Notes: a model not told the origin generated them from the letters alone. Shown: positions 17,676 to 27,850, counted from the stretch's first letter. The stretch: DNA of 64,000 nt from Calothrix parasitica NIES-267 (GCF_002368095.1 NZ_AP018227.1:1322264-1386263), one strand, 5' to 3'. Numbers and translations are program-made.

Positions 17676-20118
17676 TTTTGTATTTCGATAAATTACTTGT
17701 AACGTAAAACAAAAAAGTTATTGATGGTAAAAACCAAGGAAGAAGCAACCCTAATTTTGATATATAAATTTGTAAACTTACGATTCCATAAGTAATAGTT
17801 AGCAATCCAAATCCAAGTAACCATAATTTTCCATTACTATTGTCAAAATGTATATATAGTGAAGATACTTTTCCTAAAAAAATTGCCGCAAAAATCATCC
17901 AAATATCGGGAATTGGTATGACTATTCTATTATTTAATAAATGATGTACTAAATATGCATGAACCTCACTACCTATCATTACGGTAGTATTATTTGCAGG
18001 ATTTTCTAATTTGTTCCAGTAAGCGAAAGCTGGTGGTAATTTGTGATTATCCTGTCCATTTTGGGATAGTCCAGCTTCACCATATCCCCCTGGTGCAATA
18101 ATAACTATTTGATTTTCAAAGTTATATTTACTATTTGAATTTTCTAATAATTCCCATGCAGCAATCGAACGATATACTTGTGAAGGGGGAATCGAATAAT
18201 CCATAATTGGATGTAACCACATTTGATTTAGCCAATAACTTAATGCGGTTAGTTTTTTAGTTCGATTTCTTGGTAATTCTGAAATTGTGTTTTGATTGTT
18301 ATTAGTTTTTTGAAGATAACTGTATATATTTTGTTCCAGATTCTTTTGACTATTAAGTTTTGGCTTTGGTGGATTTGGTAAACTCTGTAATTGACGGGTA
18401 AGACTTAATAAGTAAGCGAATGGTTTAATCTCAGAATCTTCGTCAAATACAGGTAAAACTGGTATATACCCATCTATGGTTTTAATTTCTCCATGCAAAA
18501 CAGAGTTAGAATCAGCGATTTTGGATAATGTTTCTAACTTCTGACCTCTTTTATCAAAGGTAATTGGAAAAACAAAGTAAGTAGGATTATCTGATTTTTC
18601 GATAGCGTTAGAAATAGATTTGGCTAATATTTCGTTGTTTTTACCGTGATTTCTACCTAAAAGATAATCAATTCCGATAATATTAGCATTTGACTCTGTA
18701 AGCTTGTTTATTAATAATGCAATATACTCCCGATTCATCGGTCTGGGGTCTGGTATGGGAATAGGAGATTTTTGAATTGATTGATTATCAATTTGCAATA
18801 GAACTACTTCAGGCTTTTTCTGTTCTGCAATTTGATTGGTAGTTTGTCGATAAATAGCTTGTAGTAACAATCTTTGATTTAGTAATAAGTCTTGAACTGG
18901 ATGTAATAGACTAATTAAACTTAAAGCTGATATTGCAATTGCTTCTGTTCGTGTTGGTTTTAATCTTTTAAAAATTATTTTGAATCCAGAAGGTTCGATA
19001 CGAAATAAATTTGCTGCTGGATGGCGAAATAACGAAGGAATTAAATAAGAACTGGGATAATTATAATTTTTTTTGTGTAAATATTCGCTAGCTTCAAGCA
19101 AGGATTGATGAACGTCTTTATATTCAGCTAAAGCTTGAGAAAACTGCATAAAAAATTCAATTGCAACCTGATTGTGGATTGGTTCGCGCATAATTGCAAC
19201 TTGAGAGAATCCTAAATCAATCAATTTATTAGCAATACTCAAACCGCTACAGGAATTAAAAATTGCTACCTGCAAACCATTTTCTTTCGCAATAGTTAAA
19301 GGTGTTTGAATTTCATTCAAGAATAAAGCGGTATTCGGAGCAATAACAATTTCTCCACCAGTTAAACTCTTTTCGTTACTGTGTCCCGCAAAAAATAAAA
19401 TATCCCAGCCAATCTTATCAGATAAATTGTCTACAATCTCTTGTTTTAATTGATTAATATCCTTCCCCGGTTCCCAGCCTATAAATTTAACATCAACAAC
19501 TTTTTTTAATGAATTCAAAACCTTCTTTTCTTCAGCAAATCCCAAACCAGTGTCATCACCTAAAATTGCTAAAATTCTGACTTTACGATGACGAATAGGA
19601 ATTGTATTTGGTTCATTGATATTAATTGGTTTACGAACAATCCTAATATCAGAATTAACAGCGAATTCACTACCAATATTCCATGCTTCCCAAGGTAAAC
19701 GTTCTAATTCTAAAGAGTTGCAAGTTAAGAAAACCTCCACATTTTGGATTTTAATAACGGATGCGTTTGTTTTGGATTCATTACTATCTGTTTTATTTGT
19801 ATTAGTTATTATAGAGCGGATTTGATATAGTTCAGCACTGCGTAACCAGTGACGAAATTCAGATAAAAACTTTGTTTCTGCTTCCACTAATTTAGCACGC
19901 CAATCAATGGGAGGTGGTGCTATAGTTCCGATATCGGCGACTTTTCCTCTGAATGAATTTTTATAAAATTTTAGATAACATTGCTGCCATTCGTTATACG
20001 AGTTAGCGATTGTTTGAGGATAAGTTAAAGTAGCATTAAGCTGTTGACCATCACCCCAAGCAAGTTCAAATAAACAAGTTTTTTCGATTAGTTGGATTTT
20101 GAGATTGAAATTGGACAT
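17668..20118 (-). CDS. CHAT protease fused to CHASE2 sensor (membrane protein)
   Basis: 816 residues. An N-terminal module (FELAWGDG, EWQQCYLKFY) precedes a CHAT domain with the catalytic His in ILFFAGHSNEK (about 243) and Cys in VAIFNSCSGLS (about 289), ending around SLFRHPAANLF. A membrane helix near 385-405 leads into a CHASE2 domain (VVLLQIDNQSIQ, NIIGIDYLLGR, IVIIAPGGYGEAGLSQ). Three further helices lie at the C-terminus (about 725-810). Topology: extracytoplasmic CHASE2 sensor, cytoplasmic caspase-like protease, so it is a candidate signal-activated protease. It heads a two-gene unit with DUF928. No class A or B motif is seen upstream. Confidence 0.88.
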   Translation of the reverse strand: MSNFNLKIQLIEKTCLFELAWGDGQQLNATLTYPQTIANSYNEWQQCYLKFYKNSFRGKVADIGTIAPPPIDWRAKLVEAETKFLSEFRHWLRSAELYQIRSIITNTNKTDSNESKTNASVIKIQNVEVFLTCNSLELERLPWEAWNIGSEFAVNSDIRIVRKPININEPNTIPIRHRKVRILAILGDDTGLGFAEEKKVLNSLKKVVDVKFIGWEPGKDINQLKQEIVDNLSDKIGWDILFFAGHSNEKSLTGGEIVIAPNTALFLNEIQTPLTIAKENGLQVAIFNSCSGLSIANKLIDLGFSQVAIMREPIHNQVAIEFFMQFSQALAEYKDVHQSLLEASEYLHKKNYNYPSSYLIPSLFRHPAANLFRIEPSGFKIIFKRLKPTRTEAIAISALSLISLLHPVQDLLLNQRLLLQAIYRQTTNQIAEQKKPEVVLLQIDNQSIQKSPIPIPDPRPMNREYIALLINKLTESNANIIGIDYLLGRNHGKNNEILAKSISNAIEKSDNPTYFVFPITFDKRGQKLETLSKIADSNSVLHGEIKTIDGYIPVLPVFDEDSEIKPFAYLLSLTRQLQSLPNPPKPKLNSQKNLEQNIYSYLQKTNNNQNTISELPRNRTKKLTALSYWLNQMWLHPIMDYSIPPSQVYRSIAAWELLENSNSKYNFENQIVIIAPGGYGEAGLSQNGQDNHKLPPAFAYWNKLENPANNTTVMIGSEVHAYLVHHLLNNRIVIPIPDIWMIFAAIFLGKVSSLYIHFDNSNGKLWLLGFGLLTITYGIVSLQIYISKLGLLLPWFLPSITFLFYVTSNLSKYKNE

Positions 20119-20290
20119 TGGGGAATGGGTAATAGGTAATGGGTAATTGGTAATCGTGACCCTAATTGTATAGTCTAAATTAATGCGATATTTTACGAGA
20201 ATATTTAATAAAGTTTACATACTGGAAAACTTGACTTATTTCCCCTCTCCTTCACAAGGAGAGGGGCTAGGGGTGAGGTCATTCAAATCG

Positions 20291-20530
20291 TTACAAACCA
20301 TTCCCAATCAACACAAAAGGTGCCCAATAATAAGGATGAGCAAATGTTTTTGATTCGGACTTTTTACCAGATGATGGTGATGTTCCTTCTGGAATCAAAC
20401 CCCCCGCTCTTTTAATATCGTCTACAGTTATATCTTTGTTATAAAGTAACTGTAACTGAGCTAAACGCATCGCTTCGGCTTTGGTGATTTTTTGTTTATT
20501 TTTGGCAAGATTGTTGTAGAAATTTTGCAT
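20291..20530 (-). pseudogene. C-terminal CHAT fragment
   Basis: 79 codons matching the very end of CHAT proteins: MQNFYNNLAKNKQKITKAEAMRLAQLQLL, read in pieces, and the terminal HPYYWAPFVLIGNGL. The part with the catalytic His and Cys is missing upstream. A Gly/Ser-rich insertion (GLIPEGTSPSSGKKSES) is typical of some family members. The ATG is just the internal Met of the ELMQNFY motif, so this is a gene scrap. Confidence 0.7.
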
Positions 20531-20649
20531 TAATTCGCTATCGTACCCGTTCTTCGGTGCCTTGGCTCATGGGATTTTGTTTATATTCTTATTGATATTT
20601 TAGCTTTAATTATTGAATACAATTCTTCCTAGAGGGTTACAAAATAAAA

Positions 20650-23600
20650 TCAAAGCTTTCTCCAATTTCCCGACGGAACAAAAGCAGCCCAAAAGTAAGG
20701 ATGCTCGTAACCTTTTGTAGATAAAAACTCCAGTTGTGCATCACGTAGCGCTTGATGTCTTCCTTTCCCAGCTTTCAAACCTTGATAATATTTCACCATC
20801 AAATCTTTAGTACCATCATCGCTCACCAACCACAAGCTCAAAACCTGACTTTGGGAACCAGCCATCACCAAAGCGCGACGCAATCCGTATAAACCCGAAC
20901 CAACTTTCACATCACCCAATCCGGTTTCGCAAGCTGATAATACAACTAATTGAGTTCCCTTCAAATCTAATCCCGCAACTTCAAGAGCGGTAAGAACACC
21001 ATCATTATTATTAGTTGATTTATTGCGATTATTGAAACCTGCTAAAGCTAATCCAGAACGCAATAAAGGATTTTCTAATTGCATTCTTTGCCGTGGTTTA
21101 CCAATTTTATTAGTTATTAATCCCACATCCGGTGTGAGTAAATCTACTTCTGGATCGGGAAGGAAGAAACCGTGAGTAGCTAAATGTAAAATACTGGGGG
21201 ATTGAAGTTGTTTGAGAGCAGTTTCTGTAGCTTGTTTCTTGGAGATTACTTTAGTATTGCTGAAAATTGATTTAATTTTTTGTGCTTCTTCAAGGGTAGC
21301 GTCGAGGGGTGTAAATGTGATATTCGCTAAGTCAGTTGAACGACGATTTTCGGAACCTCTCGTAGTTGCTGCAACTGTAGAAAGTTGTTCGTCATAGTCG
21401 ATATCTGCAAACACCACCGGAGCCGAATTATTATTAGCAGTCGCATCGAAGCGTAACAAATCCCGTCCGCTGGTAAGATACGAGAAAGCGTAATTCTCTA
21501 CTAAATATTTACCTTTATCATCTCGTAGCGCTTCAAAAGGAATCAGCGTTAATTGTCCGTCGGGGGATAGCAGTAGATGACGCGCATTTCCCAGATGAGA
21601 GCGTATGGGTTTCATCACTTGCTCATCTAAATTGCGAGCTAATTCTTTAACAGATTTCCCTTCAGCAGGTTCGACATCAATACCGCGATTTGGATCTAAT
21701 GGTGGAGATGATAAAGCTCTACGTAACTCAGAAACCGACTGGTTAATTGTGGCAGCTTCACCCAAATCAACCCACTTCGGCTGTCCTTGGTTTCGCAATA
21801 TCGCCGCAGCGTATCGGGGTTTATCCCGTTTATTAGCTTTAGGATTATACGGACGATACTGTACAATTTCTATTAAGGCTCCATCTTTGGGTATCTTTGC
21901 TTGCACTGCTGCTAATTCTACAGGCTCAATTTCGGTGCGGAATTCGGCACTTTTAGCGCTAATTGCTGCTTCTAATTCTTCCCTTCTGGCTTCTAGTTTT
22001 TTGTACCTGGCTTTATATTGTTCTGGTGTTTGCTTACCAAGTTCTTTGTACACCAGTGCTGATAGCTGCTGCTGTACGTCCAACCATTCATTAAATAACT
22101 GTTCCGCTTGGGGATTATTTTTGAGTTGAGAGCGTAATATTTGGGTGCTGTCGGTGACTGCATCGAGTACCCTTCCTTTGCGACGCACTACGGTAGTTAA
22201 TGCTAGTTGTGCTGCTTTGGGGTTGTTGCGGGCTTCGTTAAGGGAAAGAGAAACAATATTGTTAGTTGTGCCAGCAAAAGTTCTGATAAAATCTTGCTTT
22301 CTTTGTTCTGAAATTCCAGAAAATATCAGTTTTAAATTTTGTTCTTGAATTTCTAACCCACGGCTAAAAAAATCAGTCGCACGGGTGATATCGCCTTTTG
22401 CCCAGTAAAGTAGTGCCAAATTATTGAGGCTAGTGGCAGTGTCGGGATGTTGAGAACCGAGTGCCTTCTTCATAATTGCCAGCGATCGCTGATACAAAGG
22501 TTCGGCTTTGTCATAGCTTCCCATACGCTTGTAAAGTGCTGCCAAATTATTGAGGCTAGTGGCAGTGCTGGGATGTTGAGAACCGAGTACCTTCTCATAA
22601 ATTGCCAGCGCTCGCTGATACAAAGGCTTGGCTTTGTCATAGCTTCCCATATTCCAGTAAAGTAGTGCCAAATTATTGAGGCTAGTGGCAGTGTCGGGAT
22701 GTTGAGAACCGAGTACCTTCTCCCTAATTGCCAGCGCTCGCTGATACAAAGGTTCGGCTTTGTTATGGCTTCCCATATTCCGGTAAAGTGTTGCCAAATT
22801 ATTGAGGCTAGTTGCAGTGTCGGGATGTTGAGAACCAAGTACCTTCTCTATTATTGCCAGCGCTCGCTTTAATAAAGGTTCGGCTCATAGCTTCCCATAT
22901 CGCGGTAAAGTAGTGCTAAATTGTTGAGGCTAGTTGCAGTGTCGGGATGTTGAGAACCAAATACCTTCTCATATATTGCCAGCGCTCGCTTAAACAAAGG
23001 TTCGGCTTTGTCATAGCTTCCCATACGCTTGTAAAGTAGTGCTAAATTGTTGAGGCTTTGTGCAGTGTTGGGATGTTGAGAACCGAGTACCTTCTCCCTA
23101 ATTGCCAGCGCTCGCTTAAACAAAGGTTCAGCTTTGTCATAGCTTCCCATCTCCTGGTATAGTGCTGCCAAATTATTCAGGCTACTGGCAGTGAGAGGAT
23201 GTTGAGAACCGAGTACCTTCTCCCTAATTGCCAGCGCTCGCTGATGCAAAAGTTCGGCTTTGTCATAGTTTCCCATATTGTTGTACAATACTGCCAAATT
23301 ATTGAGGCTTTGTGCAGTGTGGGGATGTTGAGAACCGAGCACCTTCTCCCTAATTGCCAGCGCTCGCTTTAACAAAGGTTCGGCTTTGTCATAGCTTCCC
23401 ATATCGCGGTAAAGTGCTGCCAATCTATTCAGGCTTTGTGCAGTGTCGAGATGTTCTTTACCTAAAACTTTCTCTGCAATAGCTAATGCGCGTTCGGCTA
23501 AAGGAATGGCTTGCTTGTATTTACCTTCCTTATATAACTGCTCAACTCGTTTATTCAACAGCTCGGCTTCTTCCAGTTCTGCTGACTGTTGGGCTGAGGG

Positions 23601-23738
23601 AGTTGGCTGGGTTTGTCCTCCGACTTGCTTGGGAATACTCATGAGCAACCCCAGCGCCATTGCAACTGTAACTGACAGCGAAGCTAATTTTGTGCAACCC
23701 AAGATTAAGGTTTTTGGCACTGAGGTTTTTTGAGTCAT
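20650..23738 (-). pseudogene. Kinesin-light-chain-type TPR-CHAT gene with 4-bp deletion
   Basis: A signal sequence (MTQKTSVPKTLILGC... cut near VGGQ) and a long array of 42-residue TPRs (SYDKAEPLFKRALAIREK, VLGSQHPNTAQSLNNLA) are followed by a large CHAT domain (His in ILHLATHGFFLP, Cys in VVLSACETGLGD, end HPYFWAAFVPSGNW). The array is out of frame at one point: the repeat landmarks are 126 bp apart everywhere except 122 bp between 22827 and 22949. The normal GCTTTGTCATAG reads GCTCATAG at about 22884. The upstream frame stops soon after (MGSYEPNLY, stop at 22869) and the downstream frame opens at once. The restored protein would have about 1030 residues. In a near-identical repeat array this could be reversible slippage as well as permanent loss. 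Confidence 0.8.
22395..23480 (-). repeat. Array of 126-bp TPR-coding repeats
   Basis: Landmark GTTGAGAAC on the plus strand at 22449, 22575, 22701, 22827, 22949, 23075, 23201 and 23327: eight near-identical units plus divergent flanks. The near identity at DNA level shows recent homogenisation. Confidence 0.85.
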
Positions 23739-23848
23739 TGATTTTATTTCACCATTAGGTTAACGAATGCCGACAACAAATATTCCTTTGCTTAACGCCT
23801 ATTGCTAGCAACAGGGAAAAAATGCTGTATTACATTGCTAATTAGATA

Positions 23849-23876
23849 TAGCTCTGGGTATTGCAGGGGGTATGCA
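23849..23876 (-). promoter_or_regulatory. Class B promoter-like motif (TGCATAC-N14-AGAGCTA)
   Basis: TGCATAC (23876-23870) and AGAGCTA (23855-23849), spacing 14, 110 bp before the TPR-CHAT gene. Weaker second half than the others. Confidence 0.45.
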
Positions 23877-23879
23877 ATA

Positions 23880-24249
23880 ATTATGCGGAATTTACAGGGA
23901 ATAATGGTAAATATTTTGTAAAGCCACGGTGTAAAAAGAATAAGTATGTGTTTATTGTCGGTAAATTATTAACGATGCGTTACGGTTTTAATTTACCTAA
24001 AATTACCCACGCAGGTGGTGAGTCTAGTTTGGGGTGTCGGTTTCCGTCCCCAAAAAAGCGCGTTAGCGCAGCGTGTCCGGAGGACATAGGAGATACCCGG
24101 AGGGACTTTGCTGGTGTATCAGCGGTTTCAACCGCCGGGTATGTTAATTAAAGTGTCGATGGTGCGTTACGGCAAGAAGATAACATATTTGTTTATTTTG
24201 TTAACATTTCGTAGCCGTAGCACACCCTACAAAATCCCCCTCTCATTAA
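23880..24249. other. Intergenic region with dispersed repeats, no gene
   Basis: Contains GTTAGCGCAGCGTGTCCGGAGGACAT, written here as a motif also present in part near 56588, and GTATCAGCGGTTTCAACCGCCGGGTA with a short palindrome. The ORFs here are repeat-derived. Confidence 0.5.
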
Positions 24250-24396
24250 CCTACGGTGTACACACATCTCCTAGATCCCCCCTAACCCCCCTTGAAAAGG
24301 GGGGAATCTGAATTAAAGTCCCCCTTTTCAAGGGGGATATAGGGGGATCTAAACGCTGTGAAAGCAATCTAGAGTACTTGTGTGTACGCGGTAGCT
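24250..24396. mobile_element. MITE, GCTAC(G/C)GTGTACACACA family, copy 1
   Basis: 147 bp with inverted ends (CCTACGGTGTACACACA and TGTGTGTACGCGGTAGC) and an internal CCCCCCTTGAAAAGGGGGG palindrome. It differs from the copy at 63551-63696 at only about three positions. No coding capacity. Target duplication not clear here. Confidence 0.75.
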
Positions 24397-24434
24397 CCTT
24401 AACAAGGAGAGGGGCTAGGGGTGAGGTTCTGAGC

Positions 24435-25778
24435 TTACCGACTCATATCAAACGCAAAAGGCAAAGTAATCTCAACCCCATCCCCCAAACTTACACTAAC
24501 CAAAAACTTCTCATCAAAATTACCAACAACTCTAGTAAACAAATAACTATTTCCTAATTCTGGATTAACTTTCTGTTCAACTAAAATCCCAGTTTGGTCG
24601 CTAACTCTTAATTTTAAATTTATTGGTAAACTTTCTAATGCTGGAGTACCTAATACCAACAATAACGTCCATGAATTGGGGTCGGTTTCCGATAGTAAAT
24701 GCCAAGTTACAGCATATAGTCGCAATGGAACACCAGCCAATGATAAATCTTGATAAGCACCTCTTGCTTGAACAGGAATTTCTAAACCTTGTTGTTGTAG
24801 TTGCGAGTTAATTACTGTAAACTCTTCTACCGGACTTCGCATTACTGGTTGTGGTGTAATATTTGGTAGTAAATTCCAATTAGTTTGAGCTAAATCATCT
24901 AATTCATCCCATAACCAACGTCCGACGTTAATTGCTGGCTGGGTAATTAATTTAAATATATCTGATAAATGTTGTTGTAAATTTTTGATAGATAAATTAT
25001 CTTCTGTTTGAGTTTGTAAATTATATATCCAGTCAATTAATTCTGGATTAGTTAAAACTGCGCTTGCTTGTTCCCAAGTTAAAGCTTCACAAAGTTCTTT
25101 TGTTTGTAATTGAGGTAATTGATTAATAAGTTCTTCTTTAATTAATTCTAAATTTTTAACTCTGTTTGTAGGTATTACGGGTAAAGTAATTGCGACTGGT
25201 TCCAAACAGTTTAAATACAATAATAATCTATCTGGTTCGTGACAAAACCAAGTTAATGGTATTTCATAATTCCAATCTGAATTAGGCTTGAAGTTAAGGC
25301 TTTGCTGTCTTGAAGATAATTCTTTATAAGATATAAATCTTTGAATAACAGCTTTTTCTTCCTCTTCTATAACTTCTACTAAAACGTAAAAATGAGGAAT
25401 ATATTCCGGTAAGTCAATAACTACTCTAGATATATCAACTTGTTCGTCGATAAAGCTACCAGTAGTAATCAAACACACTTTATATTCCCCTACATTTAAA
25501 TTAGCTACAGTAGGAATCAAATTAGCAAATCGCGGTTGCAAAATAGTACATTCATCCTGATTGACATTAAAAGAATTTCCTCTTGAATCTAACCAGTTCT
25601 CAAAAGCAGATAAACTCAAAGTATTCAAATAAGTTTGCCATTGTAAGGATTCATCTTTTACTTGACTGCTCAGTTCTACCGCTTGGTTGATTTGTGATTG
25701 CGATAGAGGAATTGCTTCTGGTGATAATTTTTCAAATTCTAAGCTCATTGGTAATATTTCTGCTGATAAGTTAGTCAT
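24435..25778 (-). CDS. DUF1822 protein (sigma-partner copy 1)
   Basis: 447 residues, soluble, no signal sequence. It shows the DUF1822 layout: an N-terminal helical part with QWQTYLNTLSLSAFENWL; a beta region starting EYKVCLITTGS and including ISRVVIDLPEYIPHFYVLVEV; a linker with a Trp-rich WLWDELDDL; and a C-terminal beta domain (DLSLAGVPLRLYAVTWHL, LPINLKLRVSDQTG). The family is cyanobacterial and of unknown biochemistry. It starts 22 bp after the sigma-like gene. The same order, sigma then DUF1822, is repeated at 38571-40978, so it may be a regulator of its sigma neighbour (inference). A downstream Met at residue 11 is an alternative start. Confidence 0.85.
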   Translation of the reverse strand: MTNLSAEILPMSLEFEKLSPEAIPLSQSQINQAVELSSQVKDESLQWQTYLNTLSLSAFENWLDSRGNSFNVNQDECTILQPRFANLIPTVANLNVGEYKVCLITTGSFIDEQVDISRVVIDLPEYIPHFYVLVEVIEEEEKAVIQRFISYKELSSRQQSLNFKPNSDWNYEIPLTWFCHEPDRLLLYLNCLEPVAITLPVIPTNRVKNLELIKEELINQLPQLQTKELCEALTWEQASAVLTNPELIDWIYNLQTQTEDNLSIKNLQQHLSDIFKLITQPAINVGRWLWDELDDLAQTNWNLLPNITPQPVMRSPVEEFTVINSQLQQQGLEIPVQARGAYQDLSLAGVPLRLYAVTWHLLSETDPNSWTLLLVLGTPALESLPINLKLRVSDQTGILVEQKVNPELGNSYLFTRVVGNFDEKFLVSVSLGDGVEITLPFAFDMSR

Positions 25779-25800
25779 TTTTGTTAATTATTTTTTACTT

Positions 25801-27183
25801 TCACTTTTCTCTTAAATCTAGATATTCACACAATCTTGAAGCAAATCTACTCCTATTTGAATTAGTTCTCGAAGCCGATGCTTCTATTTCCGCTTCTGCA
25901 ATTAAGTTAGTAACTTGTTCTGTTAGTGCAATAGTAATTTGTGATTCTAAAGCTTGTAATTTCTCTAGAGACGCATAGCTTTTTACTAAATACAAAACTC
26001 GATTTTTTAATAATGCTAAAACTTCATTTGTGATATCAGCACGTAATTCTTTTAATTTTAATAAACGAGTTACTTGAAACTGTGCTTTCAATTCTATACG
26101 TTTAGCTATTTCTGTCATCGATAATCCCTGACAGTGAAATAATTCTAATGCTGTAATAAATTTTTTCGCTTTGATAGCATCCTTACGCTGTATTTTCTTT
26201 ACCCTCGCTTCGGTAACGGTAGTTAAAGCATTATCCAAACATTCAATAAACTGGGGACGATATAATTTTAAAAATTCGCTGGTTTGGTTTTCTGCTTCGT
26301 TTTCAGAATTATTAATAGCAGAAATATTTGTATCAGCAGCATCAATAGATTCCTTAGCTAAATAACCACCTCGAACGTGAATTCTATATTCTCGCAGATA
26401 TCCGGATAACTGCTGCAATTTTGACATTAAGTTATTAGGTTCATAACTGTATTTCCCCTGACTTAGATTGTTCAATTTATCGCTAATTTGCTCTAATTGT
26501 TCTACACTAGGTGGCTGACATTTACTTGTTCTAGCTTTACGTTGCTGCAATCTTTGAGCGCGATACACTGTATGATAACTTTGTAATAACCATTTATATT
26601 GTTGAATTTCGGTAGCAGTTAACGAGTGAAATTGACTTAAAATACGCTCTAACTGTTTTGGTTGAGTATCGTTAAGAATTGCCCAATCACTTAAAAGGTA
26701 AATTCCGCATTCGAGCAAAAATTTACTCAAACTAGGATGCTGTTTTACCTTTCTACTCGTCCATGATGATAAACTACTTTGATTTATATCAAAACTATTT
26801 AATATTTCTAGAGAATAGCATTGATAAGAATTTTTGGAGTCTAACCTCCCATCATCATCAAGTACGTAGGGAAGTAGATCGCGACTGGTAAAACCCCCAG
26901 TCGCACCAAACTGCTTTTCTAAATTTAGGCAGACTTTTTCAATTTCCCAAGAAATAAAGCACAGCAGACAGCGTTGTGCATTTATGCGCTTATCAACAGA
27001 TGCATCCCCGTATAAATTCAACAGTTGCAATTGAATATCCTTATTATTCGGATTGCTGACATCGATTAACTTAGCAAATATCTGGTTAAAAAACGTCTGT
27101 GCTGAAGGAATCGGCTGAACTTGGCGATTTCCCGCAGCATTAATTCTGATTAATGTCCAATAATATGTTGATGGATTAGTCAT
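25801..27183 (-). CDS. Sigma-70-like factor (divergent, copy 1)
   Basis: I choose the ATG at 27183 (MTNPSTYYWTLIRINAAGNR). The frame is open to an ATG at 27285, but the extra 34 residues are not protein-like, and the upstream promoter-like motif ends only 7 bp before 27285. 460 residues, mostly helical. The C-terminal third carries a sigma region-4-like helix-turn-helix, LFHCQGLSMTEIAKRIELKAQFQVTRLLKLK, read in parts. The N-terminal region has the WEIEKVCLNLE helix typical of cyanobacterial group-3/4-like sigma proteins, but a classic region 2 is hard to see. It is paired with DUF1822 22 bp downstream and shares its architecture with the clearer sigma gene at 38571. Likely recognises the TGCATA-type promoters nearby (inference). 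Confidence 0.65.
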   Translation of the reverse strand: MTNPSTYYWTLIRINAAGNRQVQPIPSAQTFFNQIFAKLIDVSNPNNKDIQLQLLNLYGDASVDKRINAQRCLLCFISWEIEKVCLNLEKQFGATGGFTSRDLLPYVLDDDGRLDSKNSYQCYSLEILNSFDINQSSLSSWTSRKVKQHPSLSKFLLECGIYLLSDWAILNDTQPKQLERILSQFHSLTATEIQQYKWLLQSYHTVYRAQRLQQRKARTSKCQPPSVEQLEQISDKLNNLSQGKYSYEPNNLMSKLQQLSGYLREYRIHVRGGYLAKESIDAADTNISAINNSENEAENQTSEFLKLYRPQFIECLDNALTTVTEARVKKIQRKDAIKAKKFITALELFHCQGLSMTEIAKRIELKAQFQVTRLLKLKELRADITNEVLALLKNRVLYLVKSYASLEKLQALESQITIALTEQVTNLIAEAEIEASASRTNSNRSRFASRLCEYLDLREK

Positions 27184-27291
27184 CGCTTTGCGATCGCTAT
27201 TATATGAGTGCATATTAAATGACGCGCGTAAATTTAACCAAGCATTTCTATAAAGAAAGCTCAGAGCAGTTTTCTTAACCGTCATTAATTC

Positions 27292-27319
27292 TTAACTCTG
27301 AGCAAGTTGCGGTTATGCA
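27292..27319 (-). promoter_or_regulatory. Class B promoter-like motif before the sigma-like gene
   Basis: TGCATAA (27319-27313) and GAGTTAA (27298-27292), spacing 14. It gives a ~100-nt leader to the 27183 start. If real, the sigma gene is controlled by the same motif as the TPR/CHAT genes, that is autoregulation. Confidence 0.5.
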
Positions 27320-27355
27320 CTTTTCGTGTTTTAACGATTAGTTAATCTACATTTC

Positions 27356-27500
27356 TTAAATCAGCTTCAACAACTCTTGCGTAGATATCTTGCCACTAAC
27401 ACCAGCATCTTCCAACAAACTATCCGCCAAATCTCGCTTATGATGATGTAAATCCACAATCTTATCTTCAATAGTATCCTTCGCAACCAAACGATAAATC
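27356..27500 (-). pseudogene. 3' scrap of a SNF2/HepA-type helicase gene
   Basis: Minus-strand reading YRLVAKDTIEDKIVDLHHHK then RDLADSLLEDAGVSGKISTQELLKLI and stop: the classic C-terminus of SNF2-family helicases. The rest of the gene is absent, and at about 27500 it abuts an unrelated plus-strand fragment. Confidence 0.75.
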
Positions 27501-27681
27501 TACATCACTCGACAATACTCAAAGTACTTCAACCGAATTAAGCGATAAGCGAGGACGACATGAAGCTTTGACTGAAGACGAGCGTCAAGAACTTAACCAA
27601 ATTCGTACCGAGACTGAAAAAATTCTTGGTAATGCTCAACGCTTATCCGAAGGACATCTTGCTCGCATTTTTTCTATTTAA
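27499..27681 (+). pseudogene. 3' fragment of an unrecognised gene
   Basis: A plus-strand frame without a start codon gives DKSTSLDNTQSTSTELSDK, then EALTEDERQELNQIRTETEKILGNAQ and LSEGHLARIFSI before a TAA at 27679. The charged helical ending looks like real protein. The joint with the helicase scrap marks a rearrangement scar. Function not recognised. Confidence 0.45.
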
Positions 27682-27850
27682 CGCAGCAACATATTGTTAA
27701 TATTTGGATATATGCATATGCTTATCCATTAAAGAAGTAGTGGTGGTGCCCACCACATCCATAGGTAAAATGACTCATAATGCTATATTTTGATTTTTAA
27801 TTCAACCTGAAAATTTACCTTGATACTAATTTTATTAAATTTTTCTTAAA

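Noticed and set aside
23861-24311. ORFs of 96 and 67 codons before the DUF1822 gene
   Set aside because: Cover dispersed repeats (GCGCAGCGTGTCC, MITE edge) and start inside the class B promoter region.
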